From Chitinophaga agrisoli (GTDB taxonomy: Bacteria > Bacteroidota > Bacteroidia > Chitinophagales > Chitinophagaceae), in assembly GCF_008386695.1 (NCBI RefSeq), contig NZ_VUOC01000002.1:1232481-1296480 (forward strand): a stretch of DNA of 64,000 bases. The letters are read 5' to 3'. The notes below the pieces were generated by a model. That model did not search any database, was not told the origin of the DNA, and saw only the letters and a list, made by a program, of their open reading frames with translations. Shown here one piece after another: positions 1 through 7,994 of the stretch (position 1 is the first letter of the stretch; each line of letters starts with the position of its first letter). A program made the translations under genes and the position numbers.

Positions 1-784
1 AGCCTGCCAATTCGCCGCCGGTAGCGGTAGAACGGCATTCCAGCACCTTGTTGTCCTTGCTGGTGAGGCGTATGTTATCGATGTAATAGCGGAAGATATC
101 CGCCTGCCACCAGAAAGAATAAATACCCAGCGTTAAAACAGTTAGAATACACCCTTTCAGGTTCAGTTTAAAATACTCCCAGCCGTCACCATCGTAGAAG
201 AACTCTCCACTACCAAAACGGAGATTACGCAGCAGGTAATTGCGTATGTTCATCGTCATCCAGGAGCCGTAGATACCAGCGGTAATAAGGGTGAGCAGCA
301 GTTCTTTCGCCCACAGCTTAATGAATTCAGTCCTGTCGCCACGGTAGCCAAAACGGATGGCTCTCCAGGAAGTGCGGGACCAGTGGTAACGGTTGGCGCC
401 ATGTATGGCATAAGGGATCAGCAGGAACACGATAAACACGTAGGTCAGTGCAATGAGCGTACCACTCACCGGCCCCGTAAGCCCCAATGCTCCGATAGCA
501 AAGGCAAGTATATAGTATCCCACGATAGCGGCTACCACTATGATGAATCCTTTGAACATCTCGTTACCGGTGCCGCTCCATTCAAACCGGGAACCCTCCA
601 TCTCTGTGGAGGAATACAGGTATTGCAGCCTTTTGGCTTTAGCCCAGGGATAATAAAGCCCAAGGGTTATAATGGTCAGCAGCATGTTTACAATGAGAAT
701 ACCAAAATAGGTACCACCGTCGCCTTTAAATGATATTACAGGACGGTTAATGGGATTGCCCGAAGGGCCGTACTCTTGTTGCAT
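1..784 (-). CDS. DUF898 (YjgN-like) membrane protein, 3' end cut by the window
   Basis: Partial gene read off the left edge; about 261 codons are visible and no stop is reached. The start ATG at 784 begins MQQEYGPSGNPINRPVISFK. Visible family signs are an N-terminal F-K-G-D-G-GTYF segment, then alternating hydrophobic spans and the repeated phrase LGLYYPWAKAKRLQYLY, with related YRGDRTEF and GSWMTMNIRNYLL copies later. This is the pattern of DUF898 multi-pass inner-membrane proteins, whose function is unknown. A TATATTTG -7 element lies 29 nt upstream of the ATG. The family call is from recognisable motifs in my own translation; no function is inferred. Confidence 0.8.
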   Translation of the reverse strand, partial: MQQEYGPSGNPINRPVISFKGDGGTYFGILIVNMLLTIITLGLYYPWAKAKRLQYLYSSTEMEGSRFEWSGTGNEMFKGFIIVVAAIVGYYILAFAIGALGLTGPVSGTLIALTYVFIVFLLIPYAIHGANRYHWSRTSWRAIRFGYRGDRTEFIKLWAKELLLTLITAGIYGSWMTMNIRNYLLRNLRFGSGEFFYDGDGWEYFKLNLKGCILTVLTLGIYSFWWQADIFRYYIDNIRLTSKDNKVLECRSTATGGELAG

Positions 785-813
785 AGGGGAAATAGGTTGT
801 TATATAATGAAAA

Positions 814-821
814 CAAATATA
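814..821 (-). promoter_or_regulatory. Bacteroidota -7 element of the DUF898 gene
   Basis: On the minus strand the sequence TATATTTG matches the Bacteroidota sigma-ABfr -7 consensus TAnnTTTG exactly. It would give a leader of roughly 20-25 nt before the ATG at 784. No clear -33 TTG was found, so this rests on the -7 match alone. Confidence 0.45.
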
Positions 822-858
822 TTAAATATTTCCATTTTAACTGTCATGATAACTAAAA

Positions 859-889
859 AAGGCTGCCCCTTGTATTAAGGAACAGCCTT
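859..889 (-). terminator. Hairpin terminator after csaA
   Basis: AAGGCTG at 859-865 pairs with CAGCCTT at 883-889, and CCTT at 868-871 pairs with AAGG at 877-880, leaving a small internal mismatch. It sits about 36 nt past the csaA stop and before the DUF898 promoter, so it probably ends the RNA-repair operon. Confidence 0.55.
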
Positions 890-924
890 ATCCGTTAGTT
901 ATGAAGCGCTTGCGCACAAATTAA

Positions 925-1257
925 TTAATAGAGTCTTCCGCCCGGCGGCACAGTTTTACCTGGTTCGATCAGTACTACATTCCCATCTTTATCCGGTACG
1001 CCCAGGGTAAGCACTTCAGATATAAAGGGCCCTATCTGCCGCGGCGGAAAGTTTACCACGCATAATACCAGCTTATCCGCCAGCTCTTCCTTTGTGTAGT
1101 TTTGCACGATCTGGGCGGATGAGCGTTTGATGCCGATCTCTGGCCCCAGGTCAATGCTGAGCTTAAAGGCCGGTTTCCTGGCTTCCGGAAAATCCGCCAC
1201 TGCTATGACCTTGCCTACACGGATATCCAGTTTGTTAAAATCGTCTATTGTAGCCAT
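925..1257 (-). CDS. csaA: CsaA-like tRNA-binding domain protein
   Basis: A 110-residue protein consisting of one OB-fold tRNA-binding domain. The segments FNKLDIRVGKVI, then KLSIDLGPEIGIKRSSAQI and VVNFPPRQIGPFISEVLTLG, are hallmarks of the CsaA/Arc1p-type family, which binds tRNA and has been described as a secretion-associated chaperone in Bacillus. I chose the ATG at 1257 (MATIDDF) because it matches the usual family length; an upstream TTG at 1278 is possible. It lies 29 nt downstream of the HD-Pnk gene and on the same strand, so it is probably cotranscribed with two RNA-repair enzymes. That context suggests tRNA may be a repair substrate, which is inference. Confidence 0.88.
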   Translation of the reverse strand: MATIDDFNKLDIRVGKVIAVADFPEARKPAFKLSIDLGPEIGIKRSSAQIVQNYTKEELADKLVLCVVNFPPRQIGPFISEVLTLGVPDKDGNVVLIEPGKTVPPGGRLY

Positions 1258-1286
1258 GACAAATTGTTTCAGCGGCAATATACTGT

Positions 1287-2393
1287 TTAACCCACATAAT
1301 ACTCTACTTCATGGGCTTCCCATAACACCGGCACTTCCAGCTTATGCACCAGCTTGTCCAGCGCAATGACCGGTATGGCGGCCTCCCGGCTCTTATTCTG
1401 CCGGTGCAGTTGCTGGTAAGGGCTTTCTATGTACACGATCTTTACCCTGGCGCCATATGACAGGAACAATGATATCAATTGTTCCCGCATCATACGGGTG
1501 GTATTGGTCGCATTCCACACAAAACCGGTTTGCTTGCGCAGATAAGCCCTGGCCAGTTCCTTGGCCGCCTGTATCACCTGCCCGTTGCCGGTTTTATCCG
1601 TAGCGGCTATATCATGCTGCTCCCGGATCCCATCCAGCGAGATCACCGGCCAGTGTTTGTAATTGCGTTGCACAAACGTATCCTTACCGGCGCCCGGTAA
1701 ACCGCTCATCAGCACCACCTCTGTCACAGGCTGCTCAAACGGCATATATTCCAGGTAAGCATCTTCCCGTTGCAGGTAATGCATACGCGCGTGGGATGAG
1801 GTAAAGGGTTTGGCAATACCCCAGCAGCCATACTCTTTGCACAGCTCTTCAAAACAATCCACGCGGTATAACATTTCCTGCTGGTCCGCGCAGCAGCGGC
1901 CCAGCACATCTGCCCGCGCCAGTAGCGCCAGCCATACGGTATTCACTTCCAGGCTGGCTCTCACCAGCGCTTTTACAGGATCCGGTTTTTCAAAGATCCA
2001 GAGCGGCAGGCCATGATAACGTACCAGGGCGCTTACCTGTTCCCTTATTTCAAAAGGCGCCGGTATCTCTGTGTACAATATCCGGCGGGCTGTTTGTGCG
2101 CCCTTGCGGGCGTGGCCGTTGGATGTGATGCTGCCGTCCGGCTCTGTCACGGTGGTACTGTGCTTCTCCACATCATGCAGCAGCGCTGATGCCCACAGGA
2201 TCTCCTGTTCCTGCGGGCCAAGCGCCTGGTAAGCAGTTGCCTGCTCCAGTTCCTGCAGCACCATTTGCGTGTGAATGGCCACGTTCCCTTCCGCATGGTG
2301 GATAGGGTCCTGTGGCGTTAACGCCATGACCCGTACCCACTCAAAACGTTGTTCGAGATAAGCCCAGTTTTTATTGTCTGTGATGGTCCACAT
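1287..2393 (-). CDS. HD-Pnk: HD phosphoesterase fused to polynucleotide 5'-kinase
   Basis: A 368-residue two-domain RNA end-healing enzyme. The N-terminal half is an HD phosphohydrolase: H41, then LLHDVEK with H73-D74, and RADVLG near 161-166. The C-terminal half is a polynucleotide kinase P-loop domain: GLPGAGKDT at 232-240, and SLDGIRE with the likely base Asp255. The family exemplar is Runella slithyformis HD-Pnk, which removes 2',3'-cyclic, 3' and 2' phosphates and phosphorylates 5'-OH ends. I start at ATG 2393 because AAGGAGG lies directly upstream; the ATG at 2408 would sit on the other side of that ribosome-binding site. It overlaps the RNA ligase 3' end by 23 bp, implying translational coupling. 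Healing and sealing are therefore adjacent. Confidence 0.88.
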   Translation of the reverse strand: MWTITDNKNWAYLEQRFEWVRVMALTPQDPIHHAEGNVAIHTQMVLQELEQATAYQALGPQEQEILWASALLHDVEKHSTTVTEPDGSITSNGHARKGAQTARRILYTEIPAPFEIREQVSALVRYHGLPLWIFEKPDPVKALVRASLEVNTVWLALLARADVLGRCCADQQEMLYRVDCFEELCKEYGCWGIAKPFTSSHARMHYLQREDAYLEYMPFEQPVTEVVLMSGLPGAGKDTFVQRNYKHWPVISLDGIREQHDIAATDKTGNGQVIQAAKELARAYLRKQTGFVWNATNTTRMMREQLISLFLSYGARVKIVYIESPYQQLHRQNKSREAAIPVIALDKLVHKLEVPVLWEAHEVEYYVG

Positions 2394-3087
2394 GTTTACC
2401 TCCTTCATAATGCAGGGGGGCGCGTTGCCAGTGACGGGTCCAGTGTTCGTCTGTTTTCACGTGCCCCTTCCTTACGTACTTAAATACATTTTCCGGGAAT
2501 GCCGCTACCGGGTATTGTGCGGCATTGCGGGTAACAATACCTTCCATCGTTGCGGGCCGGCCGCTGTGCGCATCATGCGCATCAAAGGCGCCGGGGCCGG
2601 CTACGATCTCCAGTACTTCTTTTTCAAAAATTGCCTGTTGTAACGGCGGCGTAAAGACCTTTATTTCCGGCACGGTAGGCAGGTCCAGCATGGCTGCATA
2701 ATACCGGGTCTCTTCCCAGCTTAGCCATTGGTCATGCTCCCGTACGGCAAACACATAAAAATGATGATCCAGCTGGCGATAGGCGATGGAATGCACCGCG
2801 TACAGGTTTTCCAGGAATATTTCCAGGTTGCCCAGATCATGTTTTATACTTTGCCAGAAACGGCGTATGCTCTCCGTCCACGGTGATGTGGTGGGCGCTG
2901 CATGCGAACGCGCAAACACGCCCAGGCGGGAAAGACAGTTGTTTTCCCCGTCCAGTTTCTCCGTATGTACCAACGCGGGTATGCGGCTCAGGTGCTGCCA
3001 GTAATCGTGTTGTATGCGATCATCGCTGGTGGTGCCGGGAGAGAACGGATAATGAAAGGTGCGGCCGTATTTTTGTGAAATAGCCAT
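2371..3087 (-). CDS. ATP-dependent RNA ligase family protein
   Basis: A 238-residue nucleotidyltransferase-type ligase. Motif I is EKLDGEN with the predicted adenylated lysine K44. Motif IV is MEGIV near residue 183, and motif V is FKYVRKGH near 203-210. This is the RNA ligase arrangement rather than a DNA ligase, which would carry an OB domain and be longer. It should seal 3'-OH and 5'-phosphate RNA ends left by the HD-Pnk encoded just downstream, whose start it overlaps by 23 bp. A perfect TATCTTTG -7 element at 3208-3215 would give a leader of about 115 nt. The substrate in the cell is not known from sequence. Confidence 0.85.
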   Translation of the reverse strand: MAISQKYGRTFHYPFSPGTTSDDRIQHDYWQHLSRIPALVHTEKLDGENNCLSRLGVFARSHAAPTTSPWTESIRRFWQSIKHDLGNLEIFLENLYAVHSIAYRQLDHHFYVFAVREHDQWLSWEETRYYAAMLDLPTVPEIKVFTPPLQQAIFEKEVLEIVAGPGAFDAHDAHSGRPATMEGIVTRNAAQYPVAAFPENVFKYVRKGHVKTDEHWTRHWQRAPLHYEGGKHVDHHRQ

Positions 3088-3207
3088 GTCCTGAGGTTTA
3101 ATATCAACAAATAAGATACCTGGCCGCCTGAGAAGCAGCCTTGTTTACCTTTTATATGTTTGTGATATTACATGGCACTTTGTATGATAGATTTTACATA
3201 ATGGGGG

Positions 3208-3215
3208 CAAAGATA
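3208..3215 (-). promoter_or_regulatory. -7 element upstream of the RNA-repair operon
   Basis: The minus strand reads TATCTTTG, an exact TAnnTTTG match, about 120 nt before the RNA ligase ATG. No other convincing -7 element is closer. A leader of this length is longer than usual in this window. Confidence 0.4.
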
Positions 3216-3270
3216 TACAAATTTCTTTCAGGGTTATTTTTTTGTATATTAAAGAATTAATAATACTCCC

Positions 3271-4020
3271 ATGAAAACATTATGGATGATCTTACTGCTG
3301 CTGGCCCCCGCATTTGCCCATGCGCAAACAGACAGCCTGGCCTCTGCCGTATATCCGTGGAACAGTGAAAAGCCCATCATCTCCGGCAGTACACTGGACC
3401 TTACTACCTTATATGCCTACACCGTAACACTGGCGGCCAACAAAACATGGAAAGCGCCTGCACAGGAACAGGCGCTGGAAAAACTGGTGATCGTAAAAAG
3501 CGGGAACATGCACCTGCAGGCTGGCCAGGCTTCCCAAACCATTGGCCCCCGCAGCCTGGCGCTGGTAATAGCAGGCGATGCCTACAGCTGTAAGAATACA
3601 GGTAAGGAGCCGCTTACTTTTTATGTGCTCAACTATCAAACGAAAATACCCGGAAACATACAACGCGGCCGCGATGCCGGCGGCTCGCTGATTAAAGAAT
3701 GGAATACGCTGCCGGTCACCACTTCCGACAAAGGCGCGTACCGCCCTTTATTTGACAGGCCCTCCGGCCTGTTCCCCCGTTTTGATATACATGCTACCCA
3801 GCTAAACCCAGGTTATGCCAGCCACCCGGCACACACGCACCGGGTGGAAGAGATCATCCTGCTGATCAAAGGCAAGGTGCAAATGCAGACAGGCGATACC
3901 TTTCATGATGCCTCAGCAGGCGATATTGTTTTCCTGGAGGCCAATGTGCCGCATGCAGCCAAAAACCTTTCCAGTGAGCCGGCGGAGTATTATGCTATAC
4001 AGTGGCATGTAACGCCGTAG
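3271..4020 (+). CDS. Exported bicupin protein
   Basis: A 249-residue protein with a signal peptide (hydrophobic LWMILLLLAPAFAHA, likely cleavage before QTDS). Two cupin barrels follow. The first, about 50-125, lacks the metal-binding histidines. The second, about 165-245, has HPAHTHRVEE and later NVPHAAKN, giving the His-x-His...Glu...His pattern of a metal-binding cupin. So only the second barrel looks able to hold a metal. The substrate cannot be told from sequence. Its last 26 bp overlap the 3' end of the convergent monooxygenase gene at 3995-4020. Confidence 0.8.
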   Translation: MKTLWMILLLLAPAFAHAQTDSLASAVYPWNSEKPIISGSTLDLTTLYAYTVTLAANKTWKAPAQEQALEKLVIVKSGNMHLQAGQASQTIGPRSLALVIAGDAYSCKNTGKEPLTFYVLNYQTKIPGNIQRGRDAGGSLIKEWNTLPVTTSDKGAYRPLFDRPSGLFPRFDIHATQLNPGYASHPAHTHRVEEIILLIKGKVQMQTGDTFHDASAGDIVFLEANVPHAAKNLSSEPAEYYAIQWHVTP

Positions 4021-5203
4021 GCATTGGTTGGCGGTACTCCTTTAGCTTAATGGAACTGGCCACTTTTAAGGGCAATGTTACCATCATATCCTTCCAGGGC
4101 GTGTAAGGTAGGATCTTCCATAGCTGATTACTCATCCACTGCCTGAATTTAGTCTTGGGCACAAACCAATCCACGCCATCTGCCAGTCCCTGGCAACGCA
4201 ATACAAATTCCCGCATCTGCGCGTCGTAGCTGGCAAATGCTTTTTCATGATCGCCGTCTGCTTCCATCAGTTCGCCGGCCAGTATATAGGCGCCAATAGT
4301 TGCCATGGAGGTGCCCATGCCAGACATGGGAGAAGCGCAATGGGCGGCATCTCCCAACAGCGCGATGCGGCCTTTATACCACCGGTCCATTTTGATCTGA
4401 CCGATAGAATCGAAATAAAAATCATGCGCTTTGTCCATCTGCTCCAGCAGGTAAGGCACCTCCCATGCCTCGCCGGAAAACCTTTCGCGGATGATCCGTT
4501 TTTGCTGTTCAATATCCCGGTAATCATACTCCAGCGAGTCTTCCGTAAAGTAAAAAGAAGCACGGGCCTCTTTACCGTTATCTGCGCCAAATATGCCCAC
4601 CCGTTTACCCGGCACGCCGTAATACACACCATCCATACCCTGGTCCATAAAATTGGGCACGGTAAAGATGGCGATATACAGCCCCATATGTTTTATATAA
4701 CTGGCCTCTGTACCAAATGCGATAGATCTTACCCTGGAATGCATACCGTCTGCGCCAAACACCAGGTCAAAACGGCGGGGTTTGTTGCGCTGAAAACTTA
4801 CCTCCACACCGTCGTTGTGTTCTGTAAGTGAAGTGATCGTATCATCAAAAATATATTCCGCCTCATGGCGGGTGGCATCATACAGCACATTGGCAAGATC
4901 GCCCCGCATGATCTCCAGCTCGCCGCTGGTAAAGCCGTCCGGGAAGCTGGCCTTTTTGCGGTTATCCTTATCAACGATCGTGATCTTGCCGGCGCGGGTC
5001 TGGCGACGGCGTATCTCTTCATCCACGCCCATCTCCTTTAATAAAGGCATCACCGCGCCTCGGAAATCCACCGCATGCCCACCCGGCCGTATGCCCGGCG
5101 CACGCTCAATAATGGTCACCTTATATCCATATTTCTGTAGCCAGTAAGCCAGTGCCGGGCCGGCTATGCTGGCCCCCGATATTAATACAGTATTTGTTTT
5201 CAT
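3995..5203 (-). CDS. FAD-dependent aromatic-type monooxygenase (PHBH/TetX-like)
   Basis: A 402-residue flavoprotein hydroxylase. Visible motifs are the N-terminal dinucleotide-binding fold (VLISGASIAGPALAYWL, with GASIAG in place of GxGxxG), the DG motif FGADGMHSRVR near 150, and the second FAD motif GRIALLGDAAHCASP near 280. These define class A flavin monooxygenases, which use NAD(P)H and O2 to hydroxylate small molecules; TetX-type tetracycline monooxygenases share this fold. The substrate is unknown. The -7 element TAGCTTTG ends 4 nt before the ATG. The 3' end overlaps the cupin gene by 26 bp, convergently. It has no obvious operon partner. Confidence 0.85.
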   Translation of the reverse strand: MKTNTVLISGASIAGPALAYWLQKYGYKVTIIERAPGIRPGGHAVDFRGAVMPLLKEMGVDEEIRRRQTRAGKITIVDKDNRKKASFPDGFTSGELEIMRGDLANVLYDATRHEAEYIFDDTITSLTEHNDGVEVSFQRNKPRRFDLVFGADGMHSRVRSIAFGTEASYIKHMGLYIAIFTVPNFMDQGMDGVYYGVPGKRVGIFGADNGKEARASFYFTEDSLEYDYRDIEQQKRIIRERFSGEAWEVPYLLEQMDKAHDFYFDSIGQIKMDRWYKGRIALLGDAAHCASPMSGMGTSMATIGAYILAGELMEADGDHEKAFASYDAQMREFVLRCQGLADGVDWFVPKTKFRQWMSNQLWKILPYTPWKDMMVTLPLKVASSIKLKEYRQPMPTALHATV

Positions 5204-5207
5204 GTTG

Positions 5208-5215
5208 CAAAGCTA
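5208..5215 (-). promoter_or_regulatory. -7 element of the monooxygenase, 4 nt from ATG
   Basis: The minus strand carries TAGCTTTG, then 4 nt, then the ATG at 5203. Transcription would begin at or beside the start codon, so the mRNA is probably leaderless. Confidence 0.5.
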
Positions 5216-5282
5216 GGCAGCATGTTTGCCTGGGGCTATAGCAGATAGGTTAACGCAGGGCAAAAAACCGGTGAAGACAGTT

Positions 5283-5308
5283 TTTGCACCGGCAAAAAAT
5301 GTATTTTG
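5283..5308 (+). promoter_or_regulatory. Weak promoter candidate for peptidase E
   Basis: TTTG at 5283-5286 and TATTTTG at 5302-5308 resemble -33 and -7 elements, but the spacing of 15 nt is short and the -7 lacks one base. It is the best candidate between the divergent monooxygenase and peptidase genes. Confidence 0.25.
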
Positions 5309-5338
5309 CGCCACCAAGCATAAAAACGACCATCACCC

Positions 5339-6058
5339 ATGAAAAACATTGTTCTGGCCAGCACCTCTACCCTCTATGGAGAAGCTTATCTCGCCTACCT
5401 GGCGCCTGTTATCAGGGAGCTTTTCGGCAACAAGCCAGAAGTGATCTTTATTCCTTATGCACGGCCCGGCGGCATTTCCCATGACGATTACACGGCGCGT
5501 GTGTCCACTGCTTTTGCGGACTTTGGCGTTCCCGTACGCGGCCTGCATACTTTCCCTGATCCGCAACAGGCGCTGCGCGAAGGCCATGCTTTTTTTACCG
5601 GTGGCGGCAACACTTTTCTGCTGGTAAAACAGCTGCATGAGCTGCATTTGATGGATGTGTTAAAACAGGAAGTAGAAAAAGGCAAGCCTTACCTGGGTAC
5701 CAGTGCGGGCAGCAATATTGGCGGTATTAATATGCAAACCACCAATGATATGCCTATTGTATACCCGTCCAGTTTCCGGACCATGGGGCTGGTACCGTTT
5801 AACCTGAACCCGCATTACCTGGACCCTATCCCTTCCCTGCCGCATATGGGTGAAACCAGGGAGACCCGGATATTCGAATTCCATACGCAGCAAAACACAC
5901 CGGTAATTGGTTTACGCGAGGGCAGCTGGATAAGGGTAAAGGGCGATGTGATCACCCTGGAAGGCACACAGCCCGCGCGGATCTTTGAGCAGGGCAAAAT
6001 GCCTTATGAGCTGGAAGCGGGGACTGTTATGACTACCATTTCACAGGTACATCTGTAA
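5339..6058 (+). CDS. pepE: Peptidase E (alpha-aspartyl dipeptidase, family S51)
   Basis: A 239-residue cytoplasmic serine peptidase. The nucleophile elbow GTSAGSN places Ser at residue 122, and NPHYLDP supplies His159, matching the Ser-His arrangement of S51 dipeptidase E. FFTGGGNTF near 85-93 is also typical. The family cleaves dipeptides with N-terminal aspartate. The length fits the family. It is a single gene: divergent from the monooxygenase and followed by a strong hairpin at 6078-6117. Confidence 0.9.
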   Translation: MKNIVLASTSTLYGEAYLAYLAPVIRELFGNKPEVIFIPYARPGGISHDDYTARVSTAFADFGVPVRGLHTFPDPQQALREGHAFFTGGGNTFLLVKQLHELHLMDVLKQEVEKGKPYLGTSAGSNIGGINMQTTNDMPIVYPSSFRTMGLVPFNLNPHYLDPIPSLPHMGETRETRIFEFHTQQNTPVIGLREGSWIRVKGDVITLEGTQPARIFEQGKMPYELEAGTVMTTISQVHL

Positions 6059-6077
6059 TATCTATTCTTTCTTCAAC

Positions 6078-6117
6078 AGAGAAGGGAATGAATGCTTAGC
6101 CATTCATTCCCTTCTCT
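6078..6117. terminator. Strong 17-bp hairpin terminator
   Basis: A perfect 17-bp stem (6078-6094 with 6101-6117) around a 6-nt loop, with T-rich flanks on both sides. It separates pepE on the plus strand from the lanthipeptide gene on the minus strand and probably ends transcription from both. Confidence 0.8.
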
Positions 6118-6148
6118 ATTATTAATCCTTCCTGTGATCAGCCAGCTA

Positions 6149-6292
6149 TCAGCAAACCCAGAAAGTAGCACCGCAGGAGATATACTGCGTAGTGGGCAGC
6201 GTGCGGTTCTTTTCTGTTTGCTGATCTGCGCGGCTCAGGTTAGCCAACTTGATCTTTACCAGCTGTAATTTCTGTGATGTTTTCTTTTTCAT
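6149..6292 (-). CDS. Class I lanthipeptide precursor (orphan RiPP)
   Basis: A 47-codon gene. The leader begins MKKKTSQKLQLVKIKLANL, which fits the conserved K-L-x-L-x-K-x-K-I/L-A-x-L leader of Bacteroidota class I lanthipeptides such as the Chitinophaga pinensin relatives. The C-terminal half is rich in Ser/Thr and ends in SCGATFWVC, with two cysteines that could form lanthionine rings with upstream Thr/Ser residues. Hairpins on each side make it a monocistronic unit. No LanB, LanC, transporter or leader protease is in the window, so modification would have to come from enzymes elsewhere. The call rests on leader motif, size and Cys/Thr-rich core; activity is unknown. Confidence 0.78.
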   Translation of the reverse strand: MKKKTSQKLQLVKIKLANLSRADQQTEKNRTLPTTQYISCGATFWVC

Positions 6293-6356
6293 AGTCTGTG
6301 TCTGGTTAAATGGTGAATAATATTCAATTTAACACAAAACACCACAGGATTTACTC

Positions 6357-6379
6357 CCGTAAAAACAGGGTTTTTACGG
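6357..6379 (-). terminator. Hairpin after the choice-of-anchor I gene
   Basis: CCGTAAAAA pairs with TTTTTACGG (9 bp, 5-nt loop) directly after the stop codon of the upstream gene. It lies between that gene and the lanthipeptide start. Confidence 0.6.
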
Positions 6380-7897
6380 TTATTCTTTGGGTGAATACAC
6401 TTTGATAACGCCATCATCCTCGCTGCTCACGATCAACAGGCTTTTCTTGGTAGGACTGTCATTGGCAGATACGAACAGCACCCCTTCCGGCGCATCGCCT
6501 GTTTTTAAGATCTGCAGGAAAAGCGGTACGGAGGGTGTGGAGATATCATACACCGCTACGGCATCAGACCTTTCCATACCTACAAAGGCAATGGCTTTAC
6601 CGCCTACATTACCAATGGTAATGCCTTCCGCTTCTACGCCTTTATCATCGCTACGGCCATCGTCATAATAACCTGCTCCGTTGCATTTTACTTCCAGCTC
6701 ATTTTTGCTATCGTACAGCAGGGTACCGTTGGTACCATTCCATACGCTAAAGGATCGCGCACCAAAGGAGTACAGGGACTCGTACAAACCGTCTGCATTC
6801 GCATCGCCCAGGTAAGGCGTTACGTTCAGGCGGCCCAGGTTCTCGTCTTTCTGCAGGGTAGCAGCATCCGGGAATGCAGCGGGATCCAGGTGAAGATCTT
6901 TTATACGCACGGCTTCATCCAGTGCATCGTACTCGCGCACATCGCCTTCGTTTACGGTGTACAGGTAAGGCGTGCCGTCTTTTTCAAATACGGCAATGGC
7001 GTCCGGCATATAAATCCCTTTTACCGGCCACTTCTTAAAACTAATGCCACCGTCTTTATCTGACAGGTCTACTGCATTAGCATCCAGGTTATAATCTTTA
7101 AAGCCCAGGGGGAAGATGTCCGTAGCCTTTTGGGTAGCGATATCGATCTTTGCGATGGCATTGTTCTCCTGCAAGGTGACCCAGGCAGTTTTAGAATCAG
7201 CGGAGATAGTGACATACTCGGGCTCCATATCCTGGGCAAAAGAGGCATTCAGGCCAAACACGCGCAGGCCTTTCTGCTGCAGGGCAGCCTGCTGGGAAGC
7301 AAAGGAGCTGAAATCCACATTCACCACGCTGTAGTTGTTATCTACGCTGATGATGGACACAGAACCAACCGGATCTGCCGTATAGTCCTGGCTGGGCTCA
7401 CCTTCGTTAGCAGTAAGGATGTATTTACCATCCGGGCTAAAGGTGATCATGTCCGGTAAAGCGCCGGTAGGGATGGTCTTGATCTCCGTATAATCGCTGG
7501 TCTTATATACGGTCACATGGCCGGCGTCCTGTTTGTTAGCCGCCTCTATGGCTGCCGCCAGCTTGCCGTTGTTTACGCTCAGGCTGTTCACCGCGCCGCC
7601 AACCGTAATAATGCTATGGATCACCGTCATTTTGGAAGGATCCGCAAAATCGATCACATCGATCTTATTGGGCTGTCCTTCTTCATTATTTACCACAAAC
7701 AGGCGTTTGGTAGCAGGATCATAGGTGCTGATCTCAGCGGCGCCGGCTTCCTCGCCAATATCAATGGTACCTATCTCCGCAAAGGTTGCGGGGTTTTCGC
7801 CACCAGAAGGAGGTTTTTGGCCACCATCTTTATCATCTTTGGAACAGGCGCATAGTACAGCCAATGCCACAACGGGCAGGAATTTTTGGAAATTCAT
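6380..7897 (-). CDS. Choice-of-anchor I domain lipoprotein
   Basis: A 505-residue lipoprotein with the lipobox LCAC about 18 residues in, followed by an acidic-glycine linker. The body is a beta-propeller-like protein of the choice-of-anchor I family: FVVNNEEGQPNKIDVID near 67, SPDGKYILTANEGEPSQDY near 147, AWVTLQENNAIAKID, TVNEGDVREYD and a C-terminal VEAEGITIGNVGGKAIAFVGMER block are typical. Family members are secreted, surface-anchored and often sit near alkaline phosphatases; the biochemical role is not established. A hairpin follows the stop codon. No partner gene is evident nearby. Confidence 0.85.
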   Translation of the reverse strand: MNFQKFLPVVALAVLCACSKDDKDGGQKPPSGGENPATFAEIGTIDIGEEAGAAEISTYDPATKRLFVVNNEEGQPNKIDVIDFADPSKMTVIHSIITVGGAVNSLSVNNGKLAAAIEAANKQDAGHVTVYKTSDYTEIKTIPTGALPDMITFSPDGKYILTANEGEPSQDYTADPVGSVSIISVDNNYSVVNVDFSSFASQQAALQQKGLRVFGLNASFAQDMEPEYVTISADSKTAWVTLQENNAIAKIDIATQKATDIFPLGFKDYNLDANAVDLSDKDGGISFKKWPVKGIYMPDAIAVFEKDGTPYLYTVNEGDVREYDALDEAVRIKDLHLDPAAFPDAATLQKDENLGRLNVTPYLGDANADGLYESLYSFGARSFSVWNGTNGTLLYDSKNELEVKCNGAGYYDDGRSDDKGVEAEGITIGNVGGKAIAFVGMERSDAVAVYDISTPSVPLFLQILKTGDAPEGVLFVSANDSPTKKSLLIVSSEDDGVIKVYSPKE

Positions 7898-7994
7898 ACT
7901 TTTTAGTCTGATATAGGTTTGATAATAGACCGTAAGGTTAGCACCTTTGCGCGAATCGCGTGTAAAATTTGGGTTATTTTAATGTTAACAAGCG

